Shown piece after piece: positions 20,298 to 30,438 of a stretch of 64,000 nt of DNA. The stretch comes from Emcibacter nanhaiensis (GTDB lineage Bacteria > Pseudomonadota > Alphaproteobacteria > Sphingomonadales > Emcibacteraceae). A program made the translations under genes and the position numbers. The stretch is from positions 1 to 64,000 of the forward strand of contig NZ_VFIY01000006.1 in NCBI RefSeq assembly GCF_006385175.1. The letters run 5' to 3'. Under the pieces are notes generated by a model, which saw nothing but the letters and a program-made list of their open reading frames with translations, ran no database searches and was not told where the DNA came from. Each line of letters begins with the position of its first letter. Position 1 is the stretch's first letter.

Positions 20298-21602
20298 ATG
20301 AGTGATCTGTTTGATGCTGCCGGCCTGGAAGACCAGGCGCCGCACCCGCTGGCGGACCGCCTGCGGCCGGAAAGCCTAGATGAAGTGGTCGGCCAGGGGC
20401 ATCTGACGGGAGACGACGGCACCCTCAAGCGGATGCTGAAATCCGGGCGGCTGAGCTCCCTCGTGTTCTGGGGACCGCCGGGTACCGGCAAGACCACCAT
20501 GGCCCGTCTGCTGGCCCGGGAAACCGACCTTTACTTTGAACAGATCAGCGCCGTCTTTTCCGGCGTGGCCGACCTGCGCAAATGTTTCGAAGCGGCGAAA
20601 CAGCGCCGCAAGTCGGGGCAGGGCACGTTGCTGTTTGTGGATGAAATCCACCGTTTCAACCGGTCCCAGCAGGATGGTTTCCTGCCTTATGTGGAAGACG
20701 GCACCATCATTCTGGTGGGCGCGACCACGGAAAATCCCTCCTTCGAGCTTAATGCCGCGCTCCTGAGCCGGGTGCAGGTGCTGACCCTGAACCGGCTTGA
20801 TGACGAGGCCATGGAGCAGTTGCTCGGCCGGGCGGAAAAACTGATGGAACAGGAGCTGCCCTTAACGGACGAAGCCCGCAGCCTGCTCTACAGTATGGCC
20901 GACGGCGACGGGCGCTATTTGCTCAACCTGGCGGAGATACTGTTTAACCTGGAGTTTGACGAGGAACTGGATTCCTCGGCGCTGATGAAGGTGCTGCAGA
21001 AGCGGGCGCCGGTTTACGACAAGGACCGGGAAGGGCACTACAACCTGATCTCGGCACTCCATAAGTCCCTGCGCGGGTCCGATACCGATGCGGCGCTGTA
21101 CTGGACCTGCCGCATGCTGGACGGGGGCGAGGAGCCGCTTTATATCCTCCGGCGCCTGGTGCGCTTTGCAGTGGAGGATATCGGCCTGGCCGACCCGGAA
21201 GCCCTGCACCAGACCCTGGCCGCCAAGGACGCTTATGAATTTCTCGGTTCACCGGAGGGCGATCTGGCGGTGATCCAGGCGGTGATTTACCTCGGCACCG
21301 CGCCCAAGTCAAATGCCGCCTATAAGGCGCATGGGGCGGCCAAGCGGGCGGCCAAGGCCACCGGCTCGCTCAACCCGCCGATGCATATCCTCAATGCGCC
21401 GACCAACCTGATGAAGGATCTGGGCTATGGTGCGGGCTACGAATATGATCACCATACGGAGCACGGATTTTCCGGTCAGAATTATTTCCCGGACGACATG
21501 GAGCGGGAGAAATTCTATTCCCCGACCGAGCGCGGCTTTGAACGGGACATCAAGAAGCGCCTGGACTATTGGGCATCGCTCAGGAAAAAGTTGAATAAAT
21601 GA
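20298..21602 (+). CDS. rarA: Replication-associated recombination protein A (AAA+ ATPase)
   Basis: 434-residue clamp-loader-like AAA+ ATPase (RarA/MgsA/WRNIP1 family) acting at stalled replication forks. Walker A is GPPGTGKTT near residues 57-65, Walker B is FVDEIHRFN near 112-120 and the sensor segment is GATTENPSFE. The C-terminal tetramerisation domain with GYEYDHHTEHGFSGQNYFP is typical. It overlaps the following esterase gene by 4 nt. Confidence 0.96.
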   Translation: MSDLFDAAGLEDQAPHPLADRLRPESLDEVVGQGHLTGDDGTLKRMLKSGRLSSLVFWGPPGTGKTTMARLLARETDLYFEQISAVFSGVADLRKCFEAAKQRRKSGQGTLLFVDEIHRFNRSQQDGFLPYVEDGTIILVGATTENPSFELNAALLSRVQVLTLNRLDDEAMEQLLGRAEKLMEQELPLTDEARSLLYSMADGDGRYLLNLAEILFNLEFDEELDSSALMKVLQKRAPVYDKDREGHYNLISALHKSLRGSDTDAALYWTCRMLDGGEEPLYILRRLVRFAVEDIGLADPEALHQTLAAKDAYEFLGSPEGDLAVIQAVIYLGTAPKSNAAYKAHGAAKRAAKATGSLNPPMHILNAPTNLMKDLGYGAGYEYDHHTEHGFSGQNYFPDDMEREKFYSPTERGFERDIKKRLDYWASLRKKLNK

Positions 21603-22384
21603 AGGGGCTTGCGAGAATATATGTATGTGTTTTCTCGCTGTGCCTATCAGCCCTTATTCCTGGTCTGGCCAACGCGGCGGGAGTATTGTCCGAAAATATT
21701 CGCATTTCCAGTCAACTCCTCGGATATGAACTACAGTATCGGGTCTATCGGCCGGAAAGGATTACTGCTGACCTCCGTCTGCCCCTGTTGTTTGTGACAG
21801 ACGGCCAATGGTACCTGGAATATGGCAATATGAAGCAGGTGCTGGACAGGGAAATTGCCGCCGGCCATATCCGGCCTCTGATAGCTGTTTTTGTCGACAG
21901 CAGAAATCCCGATAACCTGTCGGAGAACCGACGGTTGAAGGAATTTTTCTGCAACGTCGATTATGCCGGTTTTTTTGCCCGCGAACTTGTTCCCCGGGTC
22001 AGCAAGGACTGGCCGGTGAGTTCCCGGCGCGAAGACCGGGTCATCATGGGACTGTCGTTCGGAGCCGTGAATGCGGCCTGTTTCGGCCTGATGTTGAACA
22101 ATATATTTGCCGGGGTCGCCATGCAGTCTCCGGCCAACGACCAGCATTTAGACGTGCTGCGCGACCTGTACAAGAAAGAAGATCGCAAGCCGGTCCGGAT
22201 TTTCCTGAGTTTCGGCACACAAAAGGAAGATAATATCGCCGCCGGCCGCAGGTTCAAGCGTACCCTGGCGGCCAAGGGCTATGACCTGACCTACAGGGAG
22301 GTGGACGAAGGCCATAACTGGAAAAACTGGGGGCCGTTGATTGACGACGCCCTTCGGACCTTCTTTGTGCCTCAGGAAGACTGA
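21599..22384 (+). CDS. Secreted alpha/beta-hydrolase (esterase D/Fes-like)
   Basis: 261-residue predicted periplasmic esterase (putative esterase family, PF00756-like). The signal peptide is about 1-26, ending ANA-A. The nucleophile elbow is GLSFG near residues 150-154, and the likely catalytic His is in EGHNWKNW near 240. Related proteins include enterochelin and S-formylglutathione esterases; the substrate is unknown. It overlaps rarA by 4 nt at the start and the convergent cfa gene by 13 nt at the end. Confidence 0.8.
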   Translation: MKGLARIYVCVFSLCLSALIPGLANAAGVLSENIRISSQLLGYELQYRVYRPERITADLRLPLLFVTDGQWYLEYGNMKQVLDREIAAGHIRPLIAVFVDSRNPDNLSENRRLKEFFCNVDYAGFFARELVPRVSKDWPVSSRREDRVIMGLSFGAVNAACFGLMLNNIFAGVAMQSPANDQHLDVLRDLYKKEDRKPVRIFLSFGTQKEDNIAAGRRFKRTLAAKGYDLTYREVDEGHNWKNWGPLIDDALRTFFVPQED

Positions 22385-23565
22385 GAGATATAATCCCGGG
22401 TCAAAGGGACGGCATCCGGGTGTTTGGCCAGCTGGATCTGGAACACTACATGACCCATGTTGCGGAAGGCGCATTCCGATCCGGCCAGATAAAATTCCCA
22501 CATGCGATAAAAACGGTCGTCGTACAGGCCGATGATCTTGTCTTTGTTGGCGATACAGGCTTCACGCCAATGGCGCAACGTTTCCGCATAATGCAGGCGC
22601 CAGACCTCGATGTCAGTGATATAGAGGCCGGCCTTTTCGATGCAGGGAGCGATTTCAGACAGGGCCGGAGCATAACCGCCGGGAAAGATATATTTCTTGG
22701 TGAAGGGGTCAGTGGCGCCCGGCCCATCCGCCCGGCCGATGGTGTGCAGCAGGGCGACACCGTCGTCTTCGAGCAGGTCATGGACTTTGTCAAAGAAGGT
22801 CTGGTACTGCAGCAGGCCCACATGCTCGAACATGCCGACCGAGACAATCCGGTCATATTTTTCTTTTACCAGGCGATAGTCCTGCAGGTGGAAATTGACC
22901 CGGTCATTGCTGCCTGCACGCCGGCTGGCATAGGCCAGCTGTTCTTCACTGAGGGTGATGCCCGTGACATCGGCGCCGGACAGTTCATTCATGGTCAGGG
23001 CGAGCCCGCCCCAGCCGCATCCGATATCAAGTAGTTTGTGGGAACTTTCCAGTAACAGCTTTTTATATATATGTTTTTTCTTGTTAATTTGTGCCTGTTC
23101 GAGGCTGTCGTCAGGATGTTCGAAATAGGCGCAGCTGTACTGCCGGTCCGGGTCCAGGAACAGTTCATAAAGCTCGCTGGAGAGATCGTAATGGTGGGCG
23201 ACATTCTTCTGCGAGCGGCCGACCGGATTAATCTGGTCGAGGAATCTGGTAAAGCGGTCAAGCGGGCTCTTGCCGGTATGATGCAGCTTGTTGCCCTTGC
23301 GCCATTCCATATTTTTGGTGGCGAGATACAGCAGGTCATATATGGTGGAGCCGTCCTCCATGGTCAGCATACCGTCCATATAGGCTTCAGCGGCGCCAAT
23401 ATCCGGCTGGAAGAACAGCCGGCCGGCAACCCGGTTGCTTTGGAATCGAACCGTGACTTCCATATCGTCCGATCCGGCAAAGGAGTATTTCTTGCCGGTA
23501 GCGTCAATAACGTGAAGAGTCCCGAACCGGATCAGTTTGTTCAACAGAAGTGAAAGCAAGTACAT
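22372..23565 (-). CDS. cfa: Cyclopropane-fatty-acyl-phospholipid synthase
   Basis: 397-residue SAM-dependent enzyme that adds a methylene bridge to unsaturated acyl chains of membrane phospholipids. The SAM site LLDIGCGWGGLALTM lies near residues 145-159, and SVGMFEHVG and the C-terminal MWEFYLAGSECAFR are typical. I start at the ATG at 23565; a longer open frame to 23712 has no family similarity upstream of that point. Divergent from the DUF429-like gene. Confidence 0.95.
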   Translation of the reverse strand: MYLLSLLLNKLIRFGTLHVIDATGKKYSFAGSDDMEVTVRFQSNRVAGRLFFQPDIGAAEAYMDGMLTMEDGSTIYDLLYLATKNMEWRKGNKLHHTGKSPLDRFTRFLDQINPVGRSQKNVAHHYDLSSELYELFLDPDRQYSCAYFEHPDDSLEQAQINKKKHIYKKLLLESSHKLLDIGCGWGGLALTMNELSGADVTGITLSEEQLAYASRRAGSNDRVNFHLQDYRLVKEKYDRIVSVGMFEHVGLLQYQTFFDKVHDLLEDDGVALLHTIGRADGPGATDPFTKKYIFPGGYAPALSEIAPCIEKAGLYITDIEVWRLHYAETLRHWREACIANKDKIIGLYDDRFYRMWEFYLAGSECAFRNMGHVVFQIQLAKHPDAVPLTRDYISQSS

Positions 23566-23619
23566 GTTTTTCGTCCCCAAATGCCTAACTGTCAGTTTCC
23601 CGTCTGATTTATTGCCGGT

Positions 23620-24531
23620 ATGATGACAGGAATGAATGGAGCTTTCAAGAGTATGCATGAGGATACCACCTATACTGCCGTGGACTGGACCGGCGCCCGG
23701 GGAAAGAGACATAGCGGTATTGCTGTCGCAGAACTTTCTGCCGGAGCTTCAACGCCGCGTGAAGTTAAAGCCGGGGCGGGGCGGTGGTCCAGGCAGGCGG
23801 TGGCGGACTGGATTCTGGCGCTGGCGGAGCAGCAGCAGCCGACCCTGATCGGGTTCGATTTTTCCTTCGGGCTTCCCCATGTCGATTGCGGAGATTATTT
23901 CCCCGGCCTGGACTACAGCTTCGGAACCGCGGCTGATTTCTGGGATTTTGTGGAAGAGAAAACGGCCGGGGAGCCGGATTTCTATGCCGGACCATTAGTG
24001 AAGGAACCCGGACTGGAGCAGTATTTCCATAGGCCCGGATTCCGCGGGGAATGCTATGAAAAGCGACTCCGCCGGTGCGAACAGGAAAACCTGACCCAGG
24101 GATTCGGCTGGTCGGAAAGCTGTTTTCACCTGATCGGGCCGAGCCAGGTGGGACTGGCCAGCTTTTCGGGCATGCGCATGCTGCGCTATCTGAAACGGAA
24201 AAATCCGGAGGTCGCGATCTGGCCGTGGGACCCGTTCAATCCCCACGGTGTCACGGTGATCGAAATTTATGCCCGGGTCTTTCGCATCATGGGCGGCCAG
24301 GGATCGCTGAAAATCCGCGACCGCCAGGCCCTGAACGCCGTCCTGGAGAATCTGGGCAGCGGCCCGGTGGGACGGGAATTGGCCAACAAAGACATCACCG
24401 ACCATCTGACGGACGCCCTGGTAACGGCTGCCGGCCTGAAGAAGATTGCCGGTGATCCCGGGCTCTGGGCGCCGGAAACGGCGACGCCGGAAGCGTTGAG
24501 ATATGAAGGCTGGACCTTCGGGATCAGATAG
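23620..24531 (+). CDS. DUF429-like protein, possible RNase H-fold nuclease
   Basis: 303 residues, not confidently named. The pattern resembles DUF429: an N-terminal strand with an acidic residue (TAVDWTGARG, near residue 22), a second strand with LIGFDFSFGLP (near 80) and a C-terminal ITDHLTDALVTA helix, which together suit the Asp/Asp/Asp core of an RNase H-like fold. An in-frame ATG at 23632 or 23653 could be the true start. Nuclease activity is an inference from fold only. Confidence 0.55.
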   Translation: MMTGMNGAFKSMHEDTTYTAVDWTGARGKRHSGIAVAELSAGASTPREVKAGAGRWSRQAVADWILALAEQQQPTLIGFDFSFGLPHVDCGDYFPGLDYSFGTAADFWDFVEEKTAGEPDFYAGPLVKEPGLEQYFHRPGFRGECYEKRLRRCEQENLTQGFGWSESCFHLIGPSQVGLASFSGMRMLRYLKRKNPEVAIWPWDPFNPHGVTVIEIYARVFRIMGGQGSLKIRDRQALNAVLENLGSGPVGRELANKDITDHLTDALVTAAGLKKIAGDPGLWAPETATPEALRYEGWTFGIR

Positions 24532-24604
24532 AGCCGGACAGGCAAAATCATTGCGCCGCCCGGGAAAATGTGGCATGTCCTGAGCCGGAATAAGGAGAAA
24601 AGTT

Positions 24605-24985
24605 ATGTATGCAGTGCTGGCAGTTGCGGCCGGCGGCGCCCTGGGGGCGACATGCCGTTTCCTGGTGGGCAGGCTGATGATGAATCTGATGGGGCCGGGA
24701 TTTCCCTGGGCGACCCTGACGGTCAACATTGTCGGCTCGTTCGCGATCGGGCTGATCGTGCACCTGCTTGCAGTTCGCTTCCAGCTTTCCCATATATGGC
24801 AGATATTCCTGGTCACCGGCGTGCTGGGCGGTTTTACCACCTTCTCCGCATTTTCCCTGGAACTGGGGAATATGCTGCAGCATGACAATCTGTCGCTGGC
24901 GGCCCTTTATGGTATTGGCTCAGTGGTTCTCGGACTTTTCGCTGTGTTTGGCGGAATCTGGATGGCCCGATTGATAGCAGGATAA
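24605..24985 (+). CDS. crcB: Fluoride exporter CrcB/Fluc
   Basis: 126-residue, four-helix inner-membrane fluoride channel that works as a dual-topology dimer. The motifs GGALGATCRF near residue 10, LTVNIVGSF near 37 and GVLGGFTTFSAFS near 70 are diagnostic. Shine-Dalgarno AAGGAG lies 7 nt upstream. I saw no fluoride riboswitch in the 73-nt leader. The rluC-type gene begins directly after the stop. Confidence 0.96.
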   Translation: MYAVLAVAAGGALGATCRFLVGRLMMNLMGPGFPWATLTVNIVGSFAIGLIVHLLAVRFQLSHIWQIFLVTGVLGGFTTFSAFSLELGNMLQHDNLSLAALYGIGSVVLGLFAVFGGIWMARLIAG

Positions 24986-25990
24986 ATGACGATGGCGGGT
25001 GTTACCCATCGCAAGGTAAAGACGCAGGAACAGGACTGGCGTCTCGATAAATGGTTCAGGGAGAATTATCCCGGGCTGGCCTATGGCCGCCTGTCCAAAT
25101 TGCTGCGCACCGGGCAGATCCGGCTCGACGGCAAACGGGCCAAGGCCAACAGCCGTCTCGACGCCGGCATGGAAATCCGCATTCCGCCGGTGGATGATGA
25201 CGCCACGACGATAAAGGACAAGCCGAAAAAAGAACGTCTCACCATTTCCGATGAAGACGCCCAAATGATGCGCAATATGGTCATCTATCAGGATGACAGC
25301 GTCATTGTACTGAACAAGGAACCTGGGCTGGCCGTTCAGGGCGGCAGCAAGATCACCCGCCATGTGGACGGTCTTCTGGATGCCCTGCGCGGCGACAAAA
25401 AGGAACGGCCGAAACTGGTGCACCGGCTCGACAAGGATACCAGCGGCGTGCTGGTCATTGCCCGCACGGCGGCGGCGGCGAAAAGCCTGACGGAATCCTT
25501 CCGCGACCGCAGCACCAACAAGATATACTGGGCGCTGGTCATGGGCCGGCCCGAACTGATGCAGGGCACCGTCAAGGCGCCGCTGGACAAGGAGCCGGGC
25601 ACCCAGGGCGAACGGATGATGGTGTCGGACAAGGGCAAGAAGGCGATCACCGATTTTGTGGTGATGGACCATGCTCTCAATGAAGTGAGCTGGATCGCGT
25701 TCAAGCCGCTGACCGGCCGCACCCACCAGATCAGGGTGCATGCGACGGTGCTGGGCACCCCCATTGTCGGCGACGGCAAATATGGCGGCAAGGAAGCTTT
25801 CCTCGATGGGGCGGTGAGCAAAAAACTGCACCTGCATGCCCGGCACCTGGATATCCGTCACCCGGACGGCGGTACTCTGTCGGTCACGGCCGAGCTGCCG
25901 CGCCACATGCGGGAGAGCTGGGATATGTTCGGTTTTGATACGGGAGACGAGAGCGATCCCTTTGCAGACGAGGAATGGTCACCGCTATGA
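24986..25990 (+). CDS. RluA/RluC-family pseudouridine synthase
   Basis: 334-residue rRNA-modifying enzyme. An N-terminal S4 RNA-binding domain (about 18-75) is followed by the catalytic domain with HRLDKDTSGVLV near residue 147, whose Asp is the nucleophile, and GRTHQIRVH near 246. The S4 domain favours RluC/RluD (23S rRNA) over RluA, but exact target uridines cannot be read. It starts directly after crcB and overlaps the HAD gene. Confidence 0.92.
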   Translation: MTMAGVTHRKVKTQEQDWRLDKWFRENYPGLAYGRLSKLLRTGQIRLDGKRAKANSRLDAGMEIRIPPVDDDATTIKDKPKKERLTISDEDAQMMRNMVIYQDDSVIVLNKEPGLAVQGGSKITRHVDGLLDALRGDKKERPKLVHRLDKDTSGVLVIARTAAAAKSLTESFRDRSTNKIYWALVMGRPELMQGTVKAPLDKEPGTQGERMMVSDKGKKAITDFVVMDHALNEVSWIAFKPLTGRTHQIRVHATVLGTPIVGDGKYGGKEAFLDGAVSKKLHLHARHLDIRHPDGGTLSVTAELPRHMRESWDMFGFDTGDESDPFADEEWSPL

Positions 25991-26649
25991 AATCTGCCAA
26001 AATGAAACTGATTATATTTGATTGCGACGGCACCCTGGTCGACGGCCAGCATATGATCCTGGACAGTATGCGTCATGCGAGTCTTGCCTGCGGAGTCGAT
26101 TATCCGGGCGACGAACCGGTGCGCCGCATTGTCGGCCTGACCCTGCTCCGGGCGATCGAGGACGTTTTCCCCGACCTGCATATCGACCAGCATATGTCGC
26201 TCAAGGACGCTTTTATCGAGCGGTTCCAGCAACTGCGGGCCGAGGACCATGAAGAACCCCTGTTCGAGGACGTGCGGGAGACCCTGGAACATCTGAATGA
26301 TGACGGCTATCTTCTGGGGGTGGCGACCGGCAAATCCCGCAGGGGGCTGGTTAATACGCTGAAAAACCACGATCTGGAAAAATATTTTATCACCCTCAAT
26401 ACGGCTGATGACGGGCCGGGCAAACCCCATCCGGCCATGCTGCAGAATGCCATGCGGGACGCGGGCGCCGATCCGGAAGAAACGGTGATGGTGGGCGATA
26501 CCACCTATGATATCCAGATGGCCAAGGCGGCCAGGGTGCAGTCCATAGGCGTGAGCTGGGGCTATCATCCGGAGAAAGAGTTGGCTCAGGCCGGCGCAGA
26601 CCATATAATAGACCGGATTCTCCATCTTCCCGCCACGCTCAAGAGGTAA
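25987..26649 (+). CDS. HAD-family phosphatase (phosphoglycolate phosphatase-like)
   Basis: 220 residues from the ATG at 25987, which overlaps the preceding stop (ATGA). An in-frame ATG 12 nt upstream is the alternative. HAD motif I is DCDGTLVDG, the Lys motif lies within DDGPGKPHP and motif IV is VMVGDTTYDIQMA near residue 165. The substrate could be phosphoglycolate or another small phosphate ester. Confidence 0.88.
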   Translation: MKSAKMKLIIFDCDGTLVDGQHMILDSMRHASLACGVDYPGDEPVRRIVGLTLLRAIEDVFPDLHIDQHMSLKDAFIERFQQLRAEDHEEPLFEDVRETLEHLNDDGYLLGVATGKSRRGLVNTLKNHDLEKYFITLNTADDGPGKPHPAMLQNAMRDAGADPEETVMVGDTTYDIQMAKAARVQSIGVSWGYHPEKELAQAGADHIIDRILHLPATLKR

Positions 26650-26699
26650 GAGGGGAATCTGCCCGACGGGGCAGAGGGGGATTGTCGGAAGGAGAGACA

Positions 26700-27392
26700 A
26701 TGAAACGATTTTACAAGCAGGTTGAAGTCGGCGAACAAGACGGCGGCTACGTCATCCTGTTGGACGGACGGACCGTGAAAACACCGGAACGCCGTCTTGC
26801 TCTGATGCCGGGCCAGGATCTGGCCGATACCCTGGCCCAGGAGTGGCGCGACCAGGGTGAGGAGATCATTCCCGCAGAGATGCCCATGAACAAATATCTC
26901 TATACTGCCATCGACCGGGTCGCGACCCAGCGGCTGGCCCTGATAGAGGAGCTTGTGAATTATGGTGGTAGCGACCAGGTTTGTTACCGGGCCGAACATC
27001 CTGTCGAACTGGTTCAACGCCAGGAGGACATCTGGGGCCCGATTGTGGACTGGATGGGCGAACGCATGGGTATCTTCCTGAAGGTGACCAGCGGCATTGT
27101 CCCGGTGGAGCAGGACCCGCAGGAAATGGACAAGCTGAAAAACAAGCTGGCAATCGTCAATGAATTCCAGATGGCGTCGCTGTATAACATGACGACCGTG
27201 ATGGGCTCGGTTTCCCTTGCCTTAGCCCTGTTCCATGACCGGCTGAAACTTGACCAGGCCTGGGCGGCCTCTCAGCTGGACGAAGAATATCAGATCGAAC
27301 AGTGGGGCCAGGATGCGGAAGCCGAGCAACGCCGCGCCAACATGCGCGAAGAGCTCGGCAACGCCGCCCGCTTTCTGTCGCTGGTGCGCTAG
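26700..27392 (+). CDS. ATP12-family F1-ATPase assembly chaperone
   Basis: 230-residue homologue of mitochondrial Atp12, which binds the F1 alpha subunit during ATP synthase assembly. It is characteristic of alphaproteobacteria and mitochondria. Conserved segments include [17 protein letters not shown] near residue 15 and [14 protein letters not shown]. The ATG at 26700 follows GGAGAGAC, better than a TTG 18 nt upstream. Convergent with nhaA: its last 4 nt overlap the nhaA 3' end. Confidence 0.9.
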   Translation: MKRFYKQVEVGEQDGGYVILLDGRTVKTPERRLALMPGQDLADTLAQEWRDQGEEIIPAEMPMNKYLYTAIDRVATQRLALIEELVNYGGSDQVCYRAEHPVELVQRQEDIWGPIVDWMGERMGIFLKVTSGIVPVEQDPQEMDKLKNKLAIVNEFQMASLYNMTTVMGSVSLALALFHDRLKLDQAWAASQLDEEYQIEQWGQDAEAEQRRANMREELGNAARFLSLVR

Positions 27393-28585
27393 GTCTCTTT
27401 TTCTTCGACCTCACCGCTCCAGGCAAGCACCAGATAGCCGCAGACCGCCGACAGCAGGGAACCGGCAATTACGCCGACCCGCAGTTCGGTGCTCAGGTTC
27501 GGGCCGGTCTCGAAGGCCAGCGAGCCGATGAACAGGCTCATGGTGAAGCCGATACCGGTCAGCAGGCTGGCGCCATAGAGTTTCAGCCAGCTTGTCTTGT
27601 CCGGCAGGCGGGCCAGCCCTGACTTGATAGCGATCCAGCTCAGACCGAAAACGCCCAGCTGCTTGCCGATGAACAGGCCGGCGGCAATGCCCAGCGAGAC
27701 CGGATGCAGCAGGATCGCGGGGTCGAGCCCCAGCAGCGGCACCCCGGCATTGGCGAAGGCGAACACCGGCAGGATCAGGTAGGCGACCCAGGGGTGCAGC
27801 GCATGTTCGAGGGTTACCAGCGGACTGTTGCCACTTTCATCCTTTTGCCGGATCGGGATCGCCAGGGCAATCACCACACCGGCCAGGGTGGCGTGAATGC
27901 CGGATTTCAGCACAAACACCCAGAGGAAGGCGCCGACGATCATATAGGCGGCAATGTGCGTGACCCGCAGCCGGTTGAGGATAAACAGGCCGGCAATGGC
28001 GGCCGCCGCCAGCACCAGCGACAGGGTTGACAGGTTGCTGGTGTAGAACAGGGCAATAATGATAATGGCGCCCAGGTCGTCAATGATGGCCAGGGCGGTC
28101 AGAAAGATTTTCAGGGTAATAGGCACCCGGTTGCCCAGCAGGCCGAGCAGGCCCAGGGCGAAGGCGATATCAGTGGCGGCGGGAATAGCCCAGCCATTCA
28201 GGCCCGCGGCAAAGTCTTTGTTAATCCAGGCGTAGATCAGGGACGGCACCGCCATGCCGCCGAGGGCGGCGATGGCCGGCAGCGACAGCTGGCTCATGCT
28301 GGACAGGTTGCCGTCGACAATCTCCCGCTTGATTTCCAGCCCCACCAACATGAAGAAAATTGCCATCAGGCCGTCGTTGATCCACAGCAATAGCGGTTTT
28401 TCAATGCCAAGTTCGCCAATGCTCACCGCCAGGGGAATTTCCAGCAACTGATCATAATAGGGCGCAAGCGGACTATTGTCGGCCAGAATGGCCAGCGCAG
28501 CGGCAACAATCAACAAGATTCCTGCCGCGGATTCCAGCTTGAAAAAGCTTTTTACAATATCAGCGGCAGTATAATAGATGGGCAC
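27389..28585 (-). CDS. nhaA: Na+/H+ antiporter NhaA
   Basis: Electrogenic inner-membrane sodium/proton exchanger for pH and salt homeostasis, 398 residues from a GTG at 28585. A longer frame to 28678 exists, but the GTG has an AGGAGA Shine-Dalgarno 5 nt upstream and gives the normal length. Typical motifs are [19 protein letters not shown] near residue 70 and [10 protein letters not shown] with [16 protein letters not shown], which carry the ion-binding aspartates. Confidence 0.95.
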   Translation of the reverse strand: MPIYYTAADIVKSFFKLESAAGILLIVAAALAILADNSPLAPYYDQLLEIPLAVSIGELGIEKPLLLWINDGLMAIFFMLVGLEIKREIVDGNLSSMSQLSLPAIAALGGMAVPSLIYAWINKDFAAGLNGWAIPAATDIAFALGLLGLLGNRVPITLKIFLTALAIIDDLGAIIIIALFYTSNLSTLSLVLAAAAIAGLFILNRLRVTHIAAYMIVGAFLWVFVLKSGIHATLAGVVIALAIPIRQKDESGNSPLVTLEHALHPWVAYLILPVFAFANAGVPLLGLDPAILLHPVSLGIAAGLFIGKQLGVFGLSWIAIKSGLARLPDKTSWLKLYGASLLTGIGFTMSLFIGSLAFETGPNLSTELRVGVIAGSLLSAVCGYLVLAWSGEVEEKET

Positions 28586-28894
28586 TTCTGTCTCCTTGTC
28601 AGTTTCGGGCTGCGATGATTGTTTATATGCACGGCACACCTGGAAATTAAAGGCTGGATTGGAACGGCTGCAATCCACTGTTCTCGTATATACGACTCCG
28701 CCGGGGCTTTAGACCTGTGAACCACGCTATTTTATGCTAAGTTAGGCTAATTTGCCGAGCCCGATGAAAAAAATACTTGCAAAAATCAGCGGTCCGACAT
28801 AATCAATGTTACTCACGAGTAGAAAAACAGATAAGTATAAAGTTTAACGCTCTACGATAACTGGATAAAATCGCATTGACATAGCGAGGTGATC

Positions 28895-30418
28895 ATGCAG
28901 GAAATCCTTGAAGAACTTGAACGCAGGCGGGCCCAGGCGCGGGCCGGGGGCGGTGAACGCCGGGTGGAAGCGCAACATGCCAAGGGCAAACTTACCGCCC
29001 GCGAGCGTATCGAGCTACTGGTCGACCCTGACAGCTTCGAGGAATATGACATGTTTATGGAACACCGCTGCGTCGATTTCGGCATGGACCAGCAAAAGGT
29101 GGCCGGCGACGGCGTGGTGATCGGCTCCGGCACCATCAACGGCCGCCTGGTTTATGTGTTCAGCCAGGATTTCACGGTGTTTGGCGGCTCATTGTCCGAA
29201 GCGCATGCGGAGAAAATGTGCAAGGTCATGGATATGGCCATGACCAACGGGGCACCGGTGATCGGCCTCAATGACTCCGGCGGCGCCCGCATCCAGGAAG
29301 GAGTTGCCGCGCTGGCCGGTTATGCGGACGTATTCCAGAAAAACATCATGGCCTCCGGCGTGGTGCCGCAGATTTCCCTGATCATGGGGCCCTGTGCCGG
29401 CGGGGCGGTCTACAGCCCGGCCATGACCGACTTTATTTTCATGGTCAAGGACAGCTCCTATATGTTCGTGACCGGCCCGGATGTGGTGAAGACCGTGACC
29501 AACGAAGTGGTGACCCAGGAAGAGCTGGGCGGCGCCATCACCCACACCAGCAAATCCAGTGTGGCCGACCTTGCCCTGGAAAACGATCTGGAAGCCATCA
29601 AGCAGACCCGGCGCTTCTTTGATTTCCTGCCGCTCAACAGCAAGGAAAAACCGCCGGTGCGTCCCAGCTATGATGATCCCGACCGGATCGAAATGTCCCT
29701 GGATACCCTGGTCCCGGCCAATCCCAATAAACCCTACGACATGCACGAGCTGATCCGTAAAGTGGCCGATGAAGGCGACTTTTTCGAGATCCAGCCGGCC
29801 TTTGCCAAGAATATCATTACCGGGTTTGGCCGCATCGATGGTCAGACGGTGGGTTTTGTCGCCAACCAGCCGATGGTGCTGGCCGGTTGCCTGGACATTG
29901 ATGCCAGCCGCAAGGCCGCCCGTTTTGTCCGCTTCTGCGACTGTTTCAACATCCCGATCATCACTTTTGTCGATGTGCCCGGCTTCCTGCCCGGCACCAA
30001 ACAGGAATATGGCGGGATCATCAAGCATGGCGCCAAGCTGCTGTTTGCCTACGGCGAAGCCACGGTGCCGAAAATCACCGTCATTACCCGCAAAGCCTAT
30101 GGCGGCGCCTATGACGTGATGGCGTCCAAGCACCTGCGCGGCGATCTGAACTATGCCTGGCCAACGGCCGAGATCGCGGTGATGGGCGCCAAGGGAGCGG
30201 TGGAGATCATTTTCCGCGGCGAGCCCGACAAGATCGAGGAAAAGACCAAGGAATATACCGACAAGTTCGCCAACCCCTTTGTGGCGGCCGGGCGCGGCTA
30301 TATTGACGATGTGGTTCTGCCCCATTCCACAAGACGGCGCGTAGCCCGCGGACTGAAGCTGCTGAAAAACAAGCAGCTCAGCAATCCGTATAAAAAACAC
30401 GACAATATTCCGCTGTAG
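28895..30418 (+). CDS. pccB: Propionyl-CoA carboxylase beta chain
   Basis: Carboxyltransferase subunit that moves CO2 from biotin to propionyl-CoA, making methylmalonyl-CoA. The 507-residue length from the ATG at 28895 is standard (a GTG two codons upstream is possible). Two crotonase-like halves contain [12 protein letters not shown] and [12 protein letters not shown] near residues 125-170 and the second-half [19 protein letters not shown]. It forms an operon with pccA, 20 nt downstream. The pathway continues through the B12-dependent methylmalonyl-CoA mutase. Confidence 0.96.
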   Translation: MQEILEELERRRAQARAGGGERRVEAQHAKGKLTARERIELLVDPDSFEEYDMFMEHRCVDFGMDQQKVAGDGVVIGSGTINGRLVYVFSQDFTVFGGSLSEAHAEKMCKVMDMAMTNGAPVIGLNDSGGARIQEGVAALAGYADVFQKNIMASGVVPQISLIMGPCAGGAVYSPAMTDFIFMVKDSSYMFVTGPDVVKTVTNEVVTQEELGGAITHTSKSSVADLALENDLEAIKQTRRFFDFLPLNSKEKPPVRPSYDDPDRIEMSLDTLVPANPNKPYDMHELIRKVADEGDFFEIQPAFAKNIITGFGRIDGQTVGFVANQPMVLAGCLDIDASRKAARFVRFCDCFNIPIITFVDVPGFLPGTKQEYGGIIKHGAKLLFAYGEATVPKITVITRKAYGGAYDVMASKHLRGDLNYAWPTAEIAVMGAKGAVEIIFRGEPDKIEEKTKEYTDKFANPFVAAGRGYIDDVVLPHSTRRRVARGLKLLKNKQLSNPYKKHDNIPL

Positions 30419-30438
30419 GGTTCGGGAGGAAGTAGGAA

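Noticed and set aside
24532-24604. Possible fluoride riboswitch before crcB
   Set aside because: The short leader does not show the pseudoknot-forming conserved elements expected of that class.
28777-28805. TTGCAA-17 bp-TAATCA as a pcc promoter, with a half-match to the TTTGCAAA box of PccR-type regulators
   Set aside because: Only one partial half-site and a weak -10; not enough to call.
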